From NCBI GenBank assembly GCA_013289875.1, contig JABCZC010000005.1, positions 1 through 64,000 on the forward strand: a DNA stretch of 64,000 bases, in the 5' to 3' direction. This DNA comes from Acidobacteriota bacterium. Lineage in GTDB: Bacteria; Acidobacteriota; Terriglobia; Terriglobales; Acidobacteriaceae. Made by a program: the position numbers and the translations under genes. Below the pieces are notes generated by a model. The model was not told the origin of the DNA. It did not search any database and was given only the letters and a program-made list of their open reading frames with translations. Shown piece by piece: positions 35,217 to 43,735 of the stretch. Each line of letters starts with the position of its first letter. Positions within the stretch are counted from its first letter, which is position 1.

Positions 35217-36614
35217 GTGCAGCCTCATCCCCAAATCGCGCAGCAGGAATCGGTCGCGAACGAGACGATTGTGGCCATTTCCACGCCGCCGGGCCGCGGA
35301 GGCATCGGCATCGTGCGCCTCTCCGGCCCGCACGCTCTTGAGATCGCCAACGCCCTGCTCACGCTGCGCAATCCTCTCGCCCACGCCCGCGCGCTTTTCG
35401 CGGAGATATTCGATCCCGAAACGCAAAGCAAGCTGGATGAGGCTGTAGTCACGTATTTCACCAGGCCGAATTCCTACACTGGCGAGGATCTGGTGGAGAT
35501 CGCCGCGCACGGCTCACCGGTCGTTCTCGAATTATTGATTCGGATGGGCCTTCAGCGTGGAGCGCGTCTGGCGCGTCCGGGCGAATTTACTGAGCGGGCG
35601 TTTCTCTGCGGACGCATCGACCTCACACAGGCCGAGGCGGTGCGCGACCTGATCGAGTCGCAAACCCTCTACCAGGCGCGCGTTGCCGCCGAACAGATGG
35701 GCGGAGCGTTGTCGCGCCGCATCCAGCCGCCGAAACAGGCGCTGGTCGAATTGATCGCGCTGCTCGAAGCGGGCATCGATTTTGCCGAGGACGATGTTGA
35801 CGTCACTCCGGATACAGAAATCGTAACTCGCATCGATACAATTGCCGCCGTGCTTGAGAATCTGGCCCACTCCTTCGAGCATGGCCGCATCGTGCATTCA
35901 GGATTAACGCTGGCGATCGTCGGGCGCCCCAACGTCGGTAAGTCGTCGTTGTTCAATCGCCTCGTCGAACGCGAACGCGCAATCGTGACTGCCATGCCGG
36001 GCACTACGCGCGACCTCGTCACCGAGCACGTTTCGTTGGGAGGCATTCCGATTGAGTTGGTGGACACTGCCGGCTTGCGCGAAGCGAAAGATGAGGCGGA
36101 GTCGATCGGTATTCAGAAATCGCGCGAGGCCCTGGCTGACGCGGACTTGGTACTTGTCGTGCTCGAGGCGGGCATTCCAGTGCGCGAGGATGAGGCGGAC
36201 CTGATTCGATCGCTCAGCGGCCGTCGAGCACTGATCGCCCGCAACAAGAGCGACCTGAGCGAACTGAATCTATCGGTCGAGACCGATGAGAAATTGTCCT
36301 TGTTCAGTGTCGTGACCTCTGCCCTGACCGGCCATGGCATCTCGGAGTTGCGTAATACCTTACTGGATATGGTTCGCAATCCCGCATCCGAAAGCGAAAG
36401 CGGCATCTTGACCAGCCTGCGCCATCACGAAGCAGTCAGTGCGGCACTGGCGTCCTTGGTGGCCGCGAAGAAGGCAGCCAGGGATAAAATCCCACATGAG
36501 ATGCTGCTGCTCGATTTGTATGCGTCGCTACGACAACTGGACAGCCTGACCGGTGAAACCACGGCCGACGACATCCTGAACCGGATCTTCTCCACCTTCT
36601 GCATCGGAAAATAG
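35217..36614 (+). CDS. mnmE: tRNA modification GTPase MnmE (TrmE)
   Basis: A 465-residue GTPase. The N-terminal tetrahydrofolate-binding domain has IVAISTPPGRGGIGIVRLSG. The inserted G domain has GRPNVGKSS at about 235-243 and DTAGLR. The protein ends in CIGK, the essential C-terminal cysteine motif. With MnmG it modifies U34 of tRNAs; mnmG is not in this window. It starts at GTG 35217, 35 bp after jag. Confidence 0.95.
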   Translation: MQPHPQIAQQESVANETIVAISTPPGRGGIGIVRLSGPHALEIANALLTLRNPLAHARALFAEIFDPETQSKLDEAVVTYFTRPNSYTGEDLVEIAAHGSPVVLELLIRMGLQRGARLARPGEFTERAFLCGRIDLTQAEAVRDLIESQTLYQARVAAEQMGGALSRRIQPPKQALVELIALLEAGIDFAEDDVDVTPDTEIVTRIDTIAAVLENLAHSFEHGRIVHSGLTLAIVGRPNVGKSSLFNRLVERERAIVTAMPGTTRDLVTEHVSLGGIPIELVDTAGLREAKDEAESIGIQKSREALADADLVLVVLEAGIPVREDEADLIRSLSGRRALIARNKSDLSELNLSVETDEKLSLFSVVTSALTGHGISELRNTLLDMVRNPASESESGILTSLRHHEAVSAALASLVAAKKAARDKIPHEMLLLDLYASLRQLDSLTGETTADDILNRIFSTFCIGK

Positions 36615-36816
36615 ACTGGCTTCCAAAGCTCACTGTATCGGGAGACCGAGACGAAACTCTTCATGACAGTGGTCGATGCCGAGGTTTCGTTCTTCCCCGA
36701 TGGCAGAGGGCAGATACGCTACGTCATGTCGCACCAGAACGGTCACGAGATAAAGGGTATGAGAAGTAGCAACTCACAGTGCTCTTTCCGATGCCGGCTA
36801 CGGTCGATTCTTCCTA

Positions 36817-38979
36817 CTATTGCGGTGAAAGCGTCGAGGTGACGGCGTGGGCGTTGTAAGTGATGCTGACCTGTCCCTTTTGTGTGACGTGGGCATCGTA
36901 GATTGCGAAGCAGCCCCACATAGGAATGATGTCGCCGCTCGTCTTTCGCACGATCCCTGCCAGGGCGCCACCCAGCTTCACCCGTAAATCTGTGAAGTTC
37001 TGATCCGACTGCAGATCGCTCCCCGTATATGAACTGGAAAAACTAATCATCTGCTGAACCGCTTGTGCCACTTTCTGCATCGCGGTAGCCCAGTTTAGGA
37101 GTGCAAAGAACTCCATTTGAAGAATGGTGAGCTGAGCATCGGCCAACCCTGGAATGCTGGCGTTGTAGCCGTTCTCGTCGAGATTCTGCCAGGTGGCATC
37201 TTCGGCTAGTCTCGCCAGATATTGTGCGTCGCTGTCACCCATTACACTTTGAACCACAGCAGTTCGCGCGATGGAAATGTAATCCGTTGACGGACGGGTG
37301 TTGCCAGATGCATCGCAGAATACTCGCAGAGCAGCGTTGTTGTCGTAATCCAACTCGACAAACAATGCGGAGCCTCCACGCACGCCATCGCTAATCAGCA
37401 TCTGATTCCAAATGCATACTGTTTTCTTATCAACCGCGAACTCCGCGGCCCGCGCCACAAGGCCCGCAAGATCTGATTTCGATGTTCTCCCGTGGTAATC
37501 ATAGAATAGGTATTTCATCGTCAGACTGGGAGCAAACTTCCCCATCGATGCGGTGTACGAAGCAGTAGCGACAAAGGTCTCGACCAGGATGTGCGCCAGC
37601 CTGGCTCCAAGAATTTGCGTGGTCGCCCCAAGCCGCGATCCGGTTGCCTGGTCTGCAATGCACAGATCTCCGCCATCGGTGTACTTCACCGTGCTCTTGA
37701 GTGCGAACTCCTCGATACTCGCAAAATTGAGCAGGCCAAGAAAGTGAAGCGCAAAGATGTGCTTCCCAGAACGAACCTTCTCGATCAGATTTGATTTAGC
37801 GGTGATGCCATTCGGCAAAACGCCGGCATTCAACGCCGAGATATCTCCACGCAACAGCTTATCAAGCAGGGTCTGACCAGTCGCATCCAGCTTTCCGAAA
37901 TCGAAGTCGTAGAGAAACGCAACAGCATTCGATACCGAGGCATCAGACTCCATATCAAAAGCGACCTGGAGCTTCGTCTGTACGGCTTGCTTGACGACTT
38001 CCTGAATTTGAGCCGATACGGCCGTGGCACCATTCTGTTTTAGCCAGTCGTCGCTTACCTTACTGCTTGGGCCGAGTATCCCGAAGACTGCGGAGACGAC
38101 GTCAGTGCCGTCAACCGATACGCTCGCGCTTGCGGATGCATCAAAGGTGACTGCAAAAGTGGTCCCCTTCTGCTTGTAATAGCCGATCCGAATAACCGAG
38201 CCAACGGTGGGTCGAATCCGCACCTGAAAATCACCAGTAACCGTTACGCTGCCACCAAGCTTGAGCGAAGGGCCCACGTCCACAGTCACCTTGCCAAACG
38301 TTTCCTTGACGCCGACGGTGGCGGTCGGGTTTACAGCAGCGATCAGATCCACGCTTCCCGATACGATGACCGAGCCGCTGGCTTCATAAAGAAGAACTGA
38401 GCCGGCTGGCAATCTCTTCACGGATGCCTCATCCGATGGCAGCACGAACTGAGCAAAGCTCTCTTTCAGAGCTTCTCGCAGCGTTGGATAGTTGCCCGCG
38501 GTAGGTGGAAAGCGATGATATATAGCCGCCGTTCCTGTTCCCTGACTGCTCTGTTTGAGAGTTAGCGCCTCCACCTTTTCTTGACCAGCAGCAGAGATGA
38601 CCACAGTAAATGCAAGCTTGGTATAGCAGCATCCGTCAAGCGATATCGGATCATCGCCCAATTCATCGTCGGGAAAGAGGCTCGGTGAGGAACCTGGCTT
38701 TGGGTTTGTGGGAGCCTTGATGATGTCGAATTCGCCGGTGGCCCCTCCACCCAGATGAAAACTAGCGTTCCGGATGGAAAGCGGGAGTTCCGGTGTGAAT
38801 ATCAAGCCCACTGCCGCAGAGCCGAGGTCAACTTTGTCGATGGGAGTATCCAGCACCTTGAGAACGTCGGTCTTGACGAAATGGATGACGGATTCAGGTG
38901 AACGCCCGAGTACAGATGTATCCGGAATATCGATTGGCTGGGGGACGCTGAACTCATCGGTAAGCTTAATCGTTGCCAT
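36817..38979 (-). CDS. Orphan 720-residue protein of unknown function
   Basis: I do not recognise the family. No signal peptide or clear membrane helix is visible, so it is probably cytoplasmic. Residues ~1-180 are mixed. Residues ~195-310 are rich in alternating Val/Ser/Thr/Gly strands (GSVIVSGSVDLIAA, KVTVDVGPSLKLGGSVTVTG, FDASASASVSVDG), suggesting a beta-sheet domain. The C-terminal half looks mostly helical, ending in LTILQMEFFALLNWATAMQK and then strands. Scattered cysteines include DGCCYTKL, MWGCF and FCDAS. Base composition looks less GC-rich than the neighbours by eye. It is preceded 20 bp upstream by a 79-residue gene and flanked by mnmE and the molybdenum-hydroxylase operon. Confidence 0.75.
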   Translation of the reverse strand: MATIKLTDEFSVPQPIDIPDTSVLGRSPESVIHFVKTDVLKVLDTPIDKVDLGSAAVGLIFTPELPLSIRNASFHLGGGATGEFDIIKAPTNPKPGSSPSLFPDDELGDDPISLDGCCYTKLAFTVVISAAGQEKVEALTLKQSSQGTGTAAIYHRFPPTAGNYPTLREALKESFAQFVLPSDEASVKRLPAGSVLLYEASGSVIVSGSVDLIAAVNPTATVGVKETFGKVTVDVGPSLKLGGSVTVTGDFQVRIRPTVGSVIRIGYYKQKGTTFAVTFDASASASVSVDGTDVVSAVFGILGPSSKVSDDWLKQNGATAVSAQIQEVVKQAVQTKLQVAFDMESDASVSNAVAFLYDFDFGKLDATGQTLLDKLLRGDISALNAGVLPNGITAKSNLIEKVRSGKHIFALHFLGLLNFASIEEFALKSTVKYTDGGDLCIADQATGSRLGATTQILGARLAHILVETFVATASYTASMGKFAPSLTMKYLFYDYHGRTSKSDLAGLVARAAEFAVDKKTVCIWNQMLISDGVRGGSALFVELDYDNNAALRVFCDASGNTRPSTDYISIARTAVVQSVMGDSDAQYLARLAEDATWQNLDENGYNASIPGLADAQLTILQMEFFALLNWATAMQKVAQAVQQMISFSSSYTGSDLQSDQNFTDLRVKLGGALAGIVRKTSGDIIPMWGCFAIYDAHVTQKGQVSITYNAHAVTSTLSPQ

Positions 38980-38999
38980 CCTCGGTCTCGTTCACAGCT

Positions 39000-39239
39000 C
39001 TATGACTGAGTTTTCCAGGCGAAAACTAGGTCGACAACGAAGCTTCCCATGACGATAGCCCAATTTGCCGTATCGTTCAGTTCCTCTCCGCCTGGCGAGG
39101 AATTGCTGTCTTCGCCAGAAACGAGTCTCGGCTCACCCCCGATACGTATGTAGAACAATAACGTAGTCTGATCGTCTGTGACTATGGCTGTGGGGAAGCG
39201 CTCGGGATTCGAGAGCGTTCGAAATCCTCCCGTCGACAA
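39000..39239 (-). CDS. Small hypothetical protein upstream of the orphan gene
   Basis: A 79-residue open frame with a TTG start and a weak ribosome site, ending 20 bp before the 720-residue gene. It contains TTLLFYIRIGGEPRLVSGE and ends WAIVMGSFVVDLVFAWKTQS, with a hydrophobic C-terminal segment. It may be a genuine small partner or the 3' remnant of a longer gene, because the frame is closed by TGA (39243-39245) immediately upstream of the TTG. The function is unknown. Confidence 0.45.
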   Translation of the reverse strand: MSTGGFRTLSNPERFPTAIVTDDQTTLLFYIRIGGEPRLVSGEDSNSSPGGEELNDTANWAIVMGSFVVDLVFAWKTQS

Positions 39240-39470
39240 CTCTCATCTTAGAGAAATAGTGGCGGAGAATTAGTGGCGGAGTCGGCGAAGGCTAAGGGGT
39301 CAAAGACGGGCATCAGTTTTGAGCTTGGTGGTGTACGACCAGCTAAATCCGCCGTCAGGCATTCACCCGGGCCTGCGCGACTGGCTTGGTCAGCAAAGCG
39401 CAGCTGGGGTCCGACTTATATGGGATCGGCTAACTCTATCGACAGATCGTAATTACATGGAGGTGTTCTC

Positions 39471-40172
39471 TTGGCCATTGATCAAAAGACCGCAACCGGG
39501 TGTCCTGAACAGGAACAGCAGAAAGAGGAACCGCAGAAGAATGACGAGCCGCTCACTCCACGAGTGAGCCGGCGTCTCTTTCTGTCGAGCCTGGGGGCAG
39601 CCGGCCTTGCGGCAACTGCTCCACCGCTGCTGGCCGCGTCGGTCGTTTCGGAACCGGCTGTTATGGAACAGGCGGAGTCGGCGGGTCCGTCCGGATTCGT
39701 CCCGTTAACTCTGAAGGTGAACGGGAAGAGCTATTCGCTCCGTCTCGATCCACGGACCACCCTGCTCGACTGCCTGCGGGAAAACCTGAACCTGCCCGGT
39801 ACAAAGAAGGGCTGCGACCATGGCCAGTGCGGAGCCTGCACGGTGCATGTGAATGGCCAGCGGGTTAATTCATGCCTGTCGTTCGCGATGATGCATTCAG
39901 CCGATGAGATCACGACGATCGAGGGCATTGGCCAGCCGGGGAATCTCCATGCAATGCAGGCCGCCTTCATCGAGCACGATGCTTACCAATGCGGTTATTG
40001 CACTTCGGGTCAGATTATGTCGGCGGTGGCCGTGTTATCCGAGCCCGTGGGGCCAACGGACGATGACGTAACACAGGCCATGTACGGAAACATCTGCCGC
40101 TGCGGCGCGTACCCGAACATCATCGCCGCTGTGCAGGCGGGTCGGAACCAGACTGACCGCAAACCGGCCTGA
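39471..40172 (+). CDS. Periplasmic aldehyde/xanthine-type molybdenum hydroxylase, [2Fe-2S] subunit (PaoA/YagT-like)
   Basis: A 233-residue iron-sulfur subunit. A twin-arginine signal (SRRLFLSSLGAAGLAA) near residues 32-47 follows a Glu/Gln-rich leader. CDHGQCGACTVHVNGQRVNS is the plant-type cluster site and QCGYCTSGQI with CRCGAYPNI the helical-bundle cluster. It passes electrons between the Mo and FAD subunits. TTG start at 39471 behind GGAGGTG. It is the first of three genes in the order small-FAD-Mo, as in E. coli paoABC. Confidence 0.92.
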   Translation: MAIDQKTATGCPEQEQQKEEPQKNDEPLTPRVSRRLFLSSLGAAGLAATAPPLLAASVVSEPAVMEQAESAGPSGFVPLTLKVNGKSYSLRLDPRTTLLDCLRENLNLPGTKKGCDHGQCGACTVHVNGQRVNSCLSFAMMHSADEITTIEGIGQPGNLHAMQAAFIEHDAYQCGYCTSGQIMSAVAVLSEPVGPTDDDVTQAMYGNICRCGAYPNIIAAVQAGRNQTDRKPA

Positions 40173-40192
40173 CCGAATCGCAGGAGGAGAGA

Positions 40193-41197
40193 ATGCAGAC
40201 CTTCGAGTACAGACAGTCGACCAGCGTAGATCAGGCAGTGCAGGCTGGAGCCAGATCGAAGAGGGCGCAGCAGTATGCGGATGTCCGCTTTATCGCCGGG
40301 GGTACAACGCTCGTGGACCTGATGAAGCTTGATGTCGAGCGGCCGAACCAGGTGGTGGATATCAACGGTCTGCCGCTGGCTCAAATCAAAACGTCAGCCG
40401 ACGGCGGTCTGGTGATTGGCGCGTTGGCGCGCAACTCGGCCGTGGCGCACCACCCCGTTGTCCAGCGGGATTACGCGGTGCTTTCACTGGCGCTGCTTTC
40501 GGGCGCGTCTCCGCAGTTGCGCAACATGGCGACAACGGCGGGCAATCTGCTGCAGCGCACACGCTGCGTGTACTTCCGCGACACGGCGCACGCTTGCAAC
40601 AAGCGCGAGCCGGGCAGCGGCTGCTCAGCGATCGGCGGACACAACCGAATGTTGGCCATTCTGGGCACAAGCAAGGATTGCATCGCGTCGAATCCTTCGG
40701 ATCAAAACGTTGCGCTTACGGCGCTCGAAGCGACGATCCAGGTGCAAGGCGTGAAAGGCAACCAGAGCATTCCCATCCAGGACTTTTATCTCAAGCCGGG
40801 TTCGACACCGAACAGCGAGAATGTTCTTGAGCCGGGTGACCTGATAGTGAGCGTCACGCTTCCGCCTCCCGCTCCGGACACGCGCTCGCACTATCTGAAG
40901 CTGCGCGATCGCGCCGCCTACGAGTTCGCGCTGGCCTCGGCAGCGATCGTCATCAAGGTGAATGGCGGCAGGATCGAGCGTGCGCGGGTTGCGCTGGGCG
41001 GAGTGGGCACAGTTCCATGGCGCTCTCGCGAGGCGGAGCAAGTATTGGAAGGACACACAGCGGACGTCGCGCTCTTTCGCCGAGCGGCCGAGGCGGCATT
41101 GAAGGATGCGCAGCCGGCAAGCGAAAACGGCTTCAAAGTAGAGCTCGCAAAGCGATGCATCGTGCAGGCGCTCACCGTGTCCACCCAGTCGGCATAA
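40193..41197 (+). CDS. Molybdenum hydroxylase FAD-binding subunit (PaoB/YagS-like)
   Basis: A 334-residue FAD subunit. RFIAGGTTLVDLMKLDVERP and ISASPQLRNMATT-type blocks (here LLSGASPQLRNMATTAGNLL) bind the flavin. Cysteines in RTRCVYFRDTAHACNK, SGCSAIGG and KDCIASNPSD match the extra [4Fe-4S]-binding insertion typical of YagS-like proteins. It starts 20 bp after the small subunit behind AGGAGGAG. Confidence 0.9.
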   Translation: MQTFEYRQSTSVDQAVQAGARSKRAQQYADVRFIAGGTTLVDLMKLDVERPNQVVDINGLPLAQIKTSADGGLVIGALARNSAVAHHPVVQRDYAVLSLALLSGASPQLRNMATTAGNLLQRTRCVYFRDTAHACNKREPGSGCSAIGGHNRMLAILGTSKDCIASNPSDQNVALTALEATIQVQGVKGNQSIPIQDFYLKPGSTPNSENVLEPGDLIVSVTLPPPAPDTRSHYLKLRDRAAYEFALASAAIVIKVNGGRIERARVALGGVGTVPWRSREAEQVLEGHTADVALFRRAAEAALKDAQPASENGFKVELAKRCIVQALTVSTQSA

Positions 41198-41234
41198 CGT
41201 TAACCGCAAGCCCATCGCGCAGGAGACCATTCCC

Positions 41235-43544
41235 ATGAGATTCGAAGAGTTTGTTGAATTTATCGGCAGCCAGGAGGGCGCTCCGCCAAAGTCCCTTGAT
41301 GCAAACGCGCCTCCCCCGTCGGCGATCATTGGCGCAGGAGTGCCACGCATTGATGGCCCGCTGAAGACGACGGGCTCGGCGCGTTATGCCGCCGATTACA
41401 ACTTCCCCGGCCTGGTGTATGCGGTACCCGTGCGCGCGACGATCGCCAGCGGCAAGATCCAGCGTATTGACTCGAGCGCCGCAGAAGCGATGCCCGGCGT
41501 GCTGCTGGTCATGCATCACGGCAACATCATGCCGCTCTACCGGAATGCCTCCGGGGGCCGCAACAGCGAGAGCCGGCCCGCATTCGAAGACGAGACGGTC
41601 TACTACTGGGGCCAATACGTCGCAGCCGTGGTTGCAGAAACATTCGAGCAGGCGCAGGCGGCAGCAGCCACCGTGAAAGTGGAGTACGAACCGGCGAAAT
41701 TTAATGTGGATCCCTCGCTATCCGATAGCCTCCCTCCGGAAGGCGAGCCCGGCGGACCCCGCGTTATGAGCAATCGCGGCAATACGGAATCGGCTTTTGC
41801 GTCAGCACTAGTGAAAGTTGACGAGACCTACATTACGCCGGTCGAGACACACAATCCGATGGAGATGCACGCCACGGTCGCAGTGTGGGATGGGAAGAAA
41901 TACACGCTGTACGAGAGCTCGCAAGGCGTAATGAATCACCAGAACGTGGTATCGCAGGTGTTGGGTGTTCCTAAGGAAAATGTCGAGGTCATCTCACGGT
42001 TTATCGGCTCGGGGTTTGGCGGCAAGCTCTTCCCGTGGCCGCATTCGGCGATTGCGGCGGCTGCCTCACGCAAGCTCAACCGGCCGGTAAAGCTCACGCT
42101 CAGCCGCAAGATGATGTTCTCGAATTCGGGCCACCGTCCACGCACGCAGCAGCGGATGCGCCTGGGTGCAACGACGGATGGCAAGCTGCTGTCCCTCCAG
42201 CAGAATTATCGAAACCACACAAGCTACGGCGACGACATTCGCGAGAACTGCGGCGAGGCTACGCCTTTCCTCTATAGCACGGCAAATCTCAAGGTGACCT
42301 CCGCGCTGGTGCGCCGCAATGTGGGGACACCGACACCCATGCGGGGTCCGGGCGCCGTTCCTGGTTTGTTCGCGCTCGAATCCGCGATGGACGAGCTGGC
42401 GATCAAGCTGAAGAAAGATCCTGTGGAGCTGCGCCTCTCGCTCGACACTCTGATCGATGAGGAGAAGAACAGACCCTTTTCTTCGCGGCATCTCAAAGAA
42501 TGTCTGCAGCTGGGCGCGGAAAAGTTCGGCTGGTCACGCCGTACTCCCGAGGTCGGGTCCATGCGCAAGGGCGACCTCATTCTTGGATGGGGTGTGGCCG
42601 CGGCATCGTGGGGCGCGAATCGCGGAGTCTGCGAGACCGAAGTCAGTCTGCGCGCCGACGGCACTGCGCGCGTGGGCTGCGGAACCCAGGACATCGGCAC
42701 CGGAAGCTACACGGTGATCGCGCAGGTAATCACCGATAAGACTGGCATTCCCGTCGATAAGGTCGATGTGGTTCTTGGCAGCAGCGCTCTGCCGCCTGGG
42801 CCTACTTCCGGGGGGTCAACGGCCACCGCCACTTTTTTACCGGCCGTGATCGATGGCGTGAATGCGGCGATAAAAGTTGTCTTGACGGTTGCTGGGAACA
42901 CCAAAGACTCGCCATTTGAGGGTAAGGATCCTAACTCGCTGACAATGACAGCCGGCCGCGTGCACGAGAAGGGAGCTCCTGCTGCGAGTGGCGTGTCGTA
43001 CAACGAGATTCTTCACATCGCGAATCTCGCCAGCGCAAGAGGAGATGGAAAGAGCGGGGGCCTGGGGGCGGATCCGAAGTCTCATAATTTCTCGACACAC
43101 TCCTTTGGCGCGCAGTTCGTGGAGATTGAATGGGATCCCGGCATCGCCCGGCTGCGTGTGAGCCGGGTTGTGAGCGTGATCGACGGAGGCCGCATCATCA
43201 ACATGCGCATGGCGACGAACCAGGTGGCAGGCGCAATCGTTATGGGCGTCGGCATGGGGCTGTTCGAGGAGACCATTTATGACCCACGCAACGGCCATCC
43301 GATCAACGACAACTTCGCCGACTACATCGTTCCCACGATCGCCGACGCACCCCAGATAGACGTTCACTTTCTCGACATTCCCGACCCGCTGTTGAATGAA
43401 TATGGGGCACGGGGTATTGGAGAGATTGGACTGGCGGGCATTGCACCGGCGATCACGGCCGCTGTTTATCACGCCACGGGGGTGCGTGTCCGCGAGCTTC
43501 CCGTGCGCATCGAAGATCTGATGAAGACGAACGCCGTCACATAA
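41235..43544 (+). CDS. Molybdenum hydroxylase, molybdopterin-cytosine-dinucleotide subunit (PaoC/YagR-like)
   Basis: A 769-residue catalytic subunit without its own signal peptide, as expected for hitch-hiker export with the Tat-tagged small subunit. RIDGPLKTTGSARYAADYNF begins the family domain, RFIGSGFGGKLFPWPHSAIA and TSGGSTATA bind the cofactor, and GARGIGEIGLAGIAPAI near the C-terminus holds the catalytic Glu. Likely substrates are aldehydes or N-heterocycles. No cofactor-maturation genes (such as paoD/xdhC) are adjacent. Confidence 0.9.
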   Translation: MRFEEFVEFIGSQEGAPPKSLDANAPPPSAIIGAGVPRIDGPLKTTGSARYAADYNFPGLVYAVPVRATIASGKIQRIDSSAAEAMPGVLLVMHHGNIMPLYRNASGGRNSESRPAFEDETVYYWGQYVAAVVAETFEQAQAAAATVKVEYEPAKFNVDPSLSDSLPPEGEPGGPRVMSNRGNTESAFASALVKVDETYITPVETHNPMEMHATVAVWDGKKYTLYESSQGVMNHQNVVSQVLGVPKENVEVISRFIGSGFGGKLFPWPHSAIAAAASRKLNRPVKLTLSRKMMFSNSGHRPRTQQRMRLGATTDGKLLSLQQNYRNHTSYGDDIRENCGEATPFLYSTANLKVTSALVRRNVGTPTPMRGPGAVPGLFALESAMDELAIKLKKDPVELRLSLDTLIDEEKNRPFSSRHLKECLQLGAEKFGWSRRTPEVGSMRKGDLILGWGVAAASWGANRGVCETEVSLRADGTARVGCGTQDIGTGSYTVIAQVITDKTGIPVDKVDVVLGSSALPPGPTSGGSTATATFLPAVIDGVNAAIKVVLTVAGNTKDSPFEGKDPNSLTMTAGRVHEKGAPAASGVSYNEILHIANLASARGDGKSGGLGADPKSHNFSTHSFGAQFVEIEWDPGIARLRVSRVVSVIDGGRIINMRMATNQVAGAIVMGVGMGLFEETIYDPRNGHPINDNFADYIVPTIADAPQIDVHFLDIPDPLLNEYGARGIGEIGLAGIAPAITAAVYHATGVRVRELPVRIEDLMKTNAVT

Positions 43545-43735
43545 GGAGTTGTGCGTCGCGCGGGAAATCCTGAGCCTTCATCCCCTGCGCAGAAGCACAG
43601 TATTCCCATTGATCCGATGTTTCGAGAGATCCTTCGGCCATGGCACCTGAAGTAAACTGAAACGCACCGATTGCGATTCTCCCTTCGCACAGCAGAAGTG
43701 ACCTCTCGCAAAGGTTCTCCAGAGGCAAAATCAAG

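Noticed and set aside
36817-38979. The 720-residue orphan as an outer-membrane barrel
   Set aside because: The beta-rich middle suggested it, but there is no signal peptide and no terminal aromatic residue (it ends ...TLSPQ).
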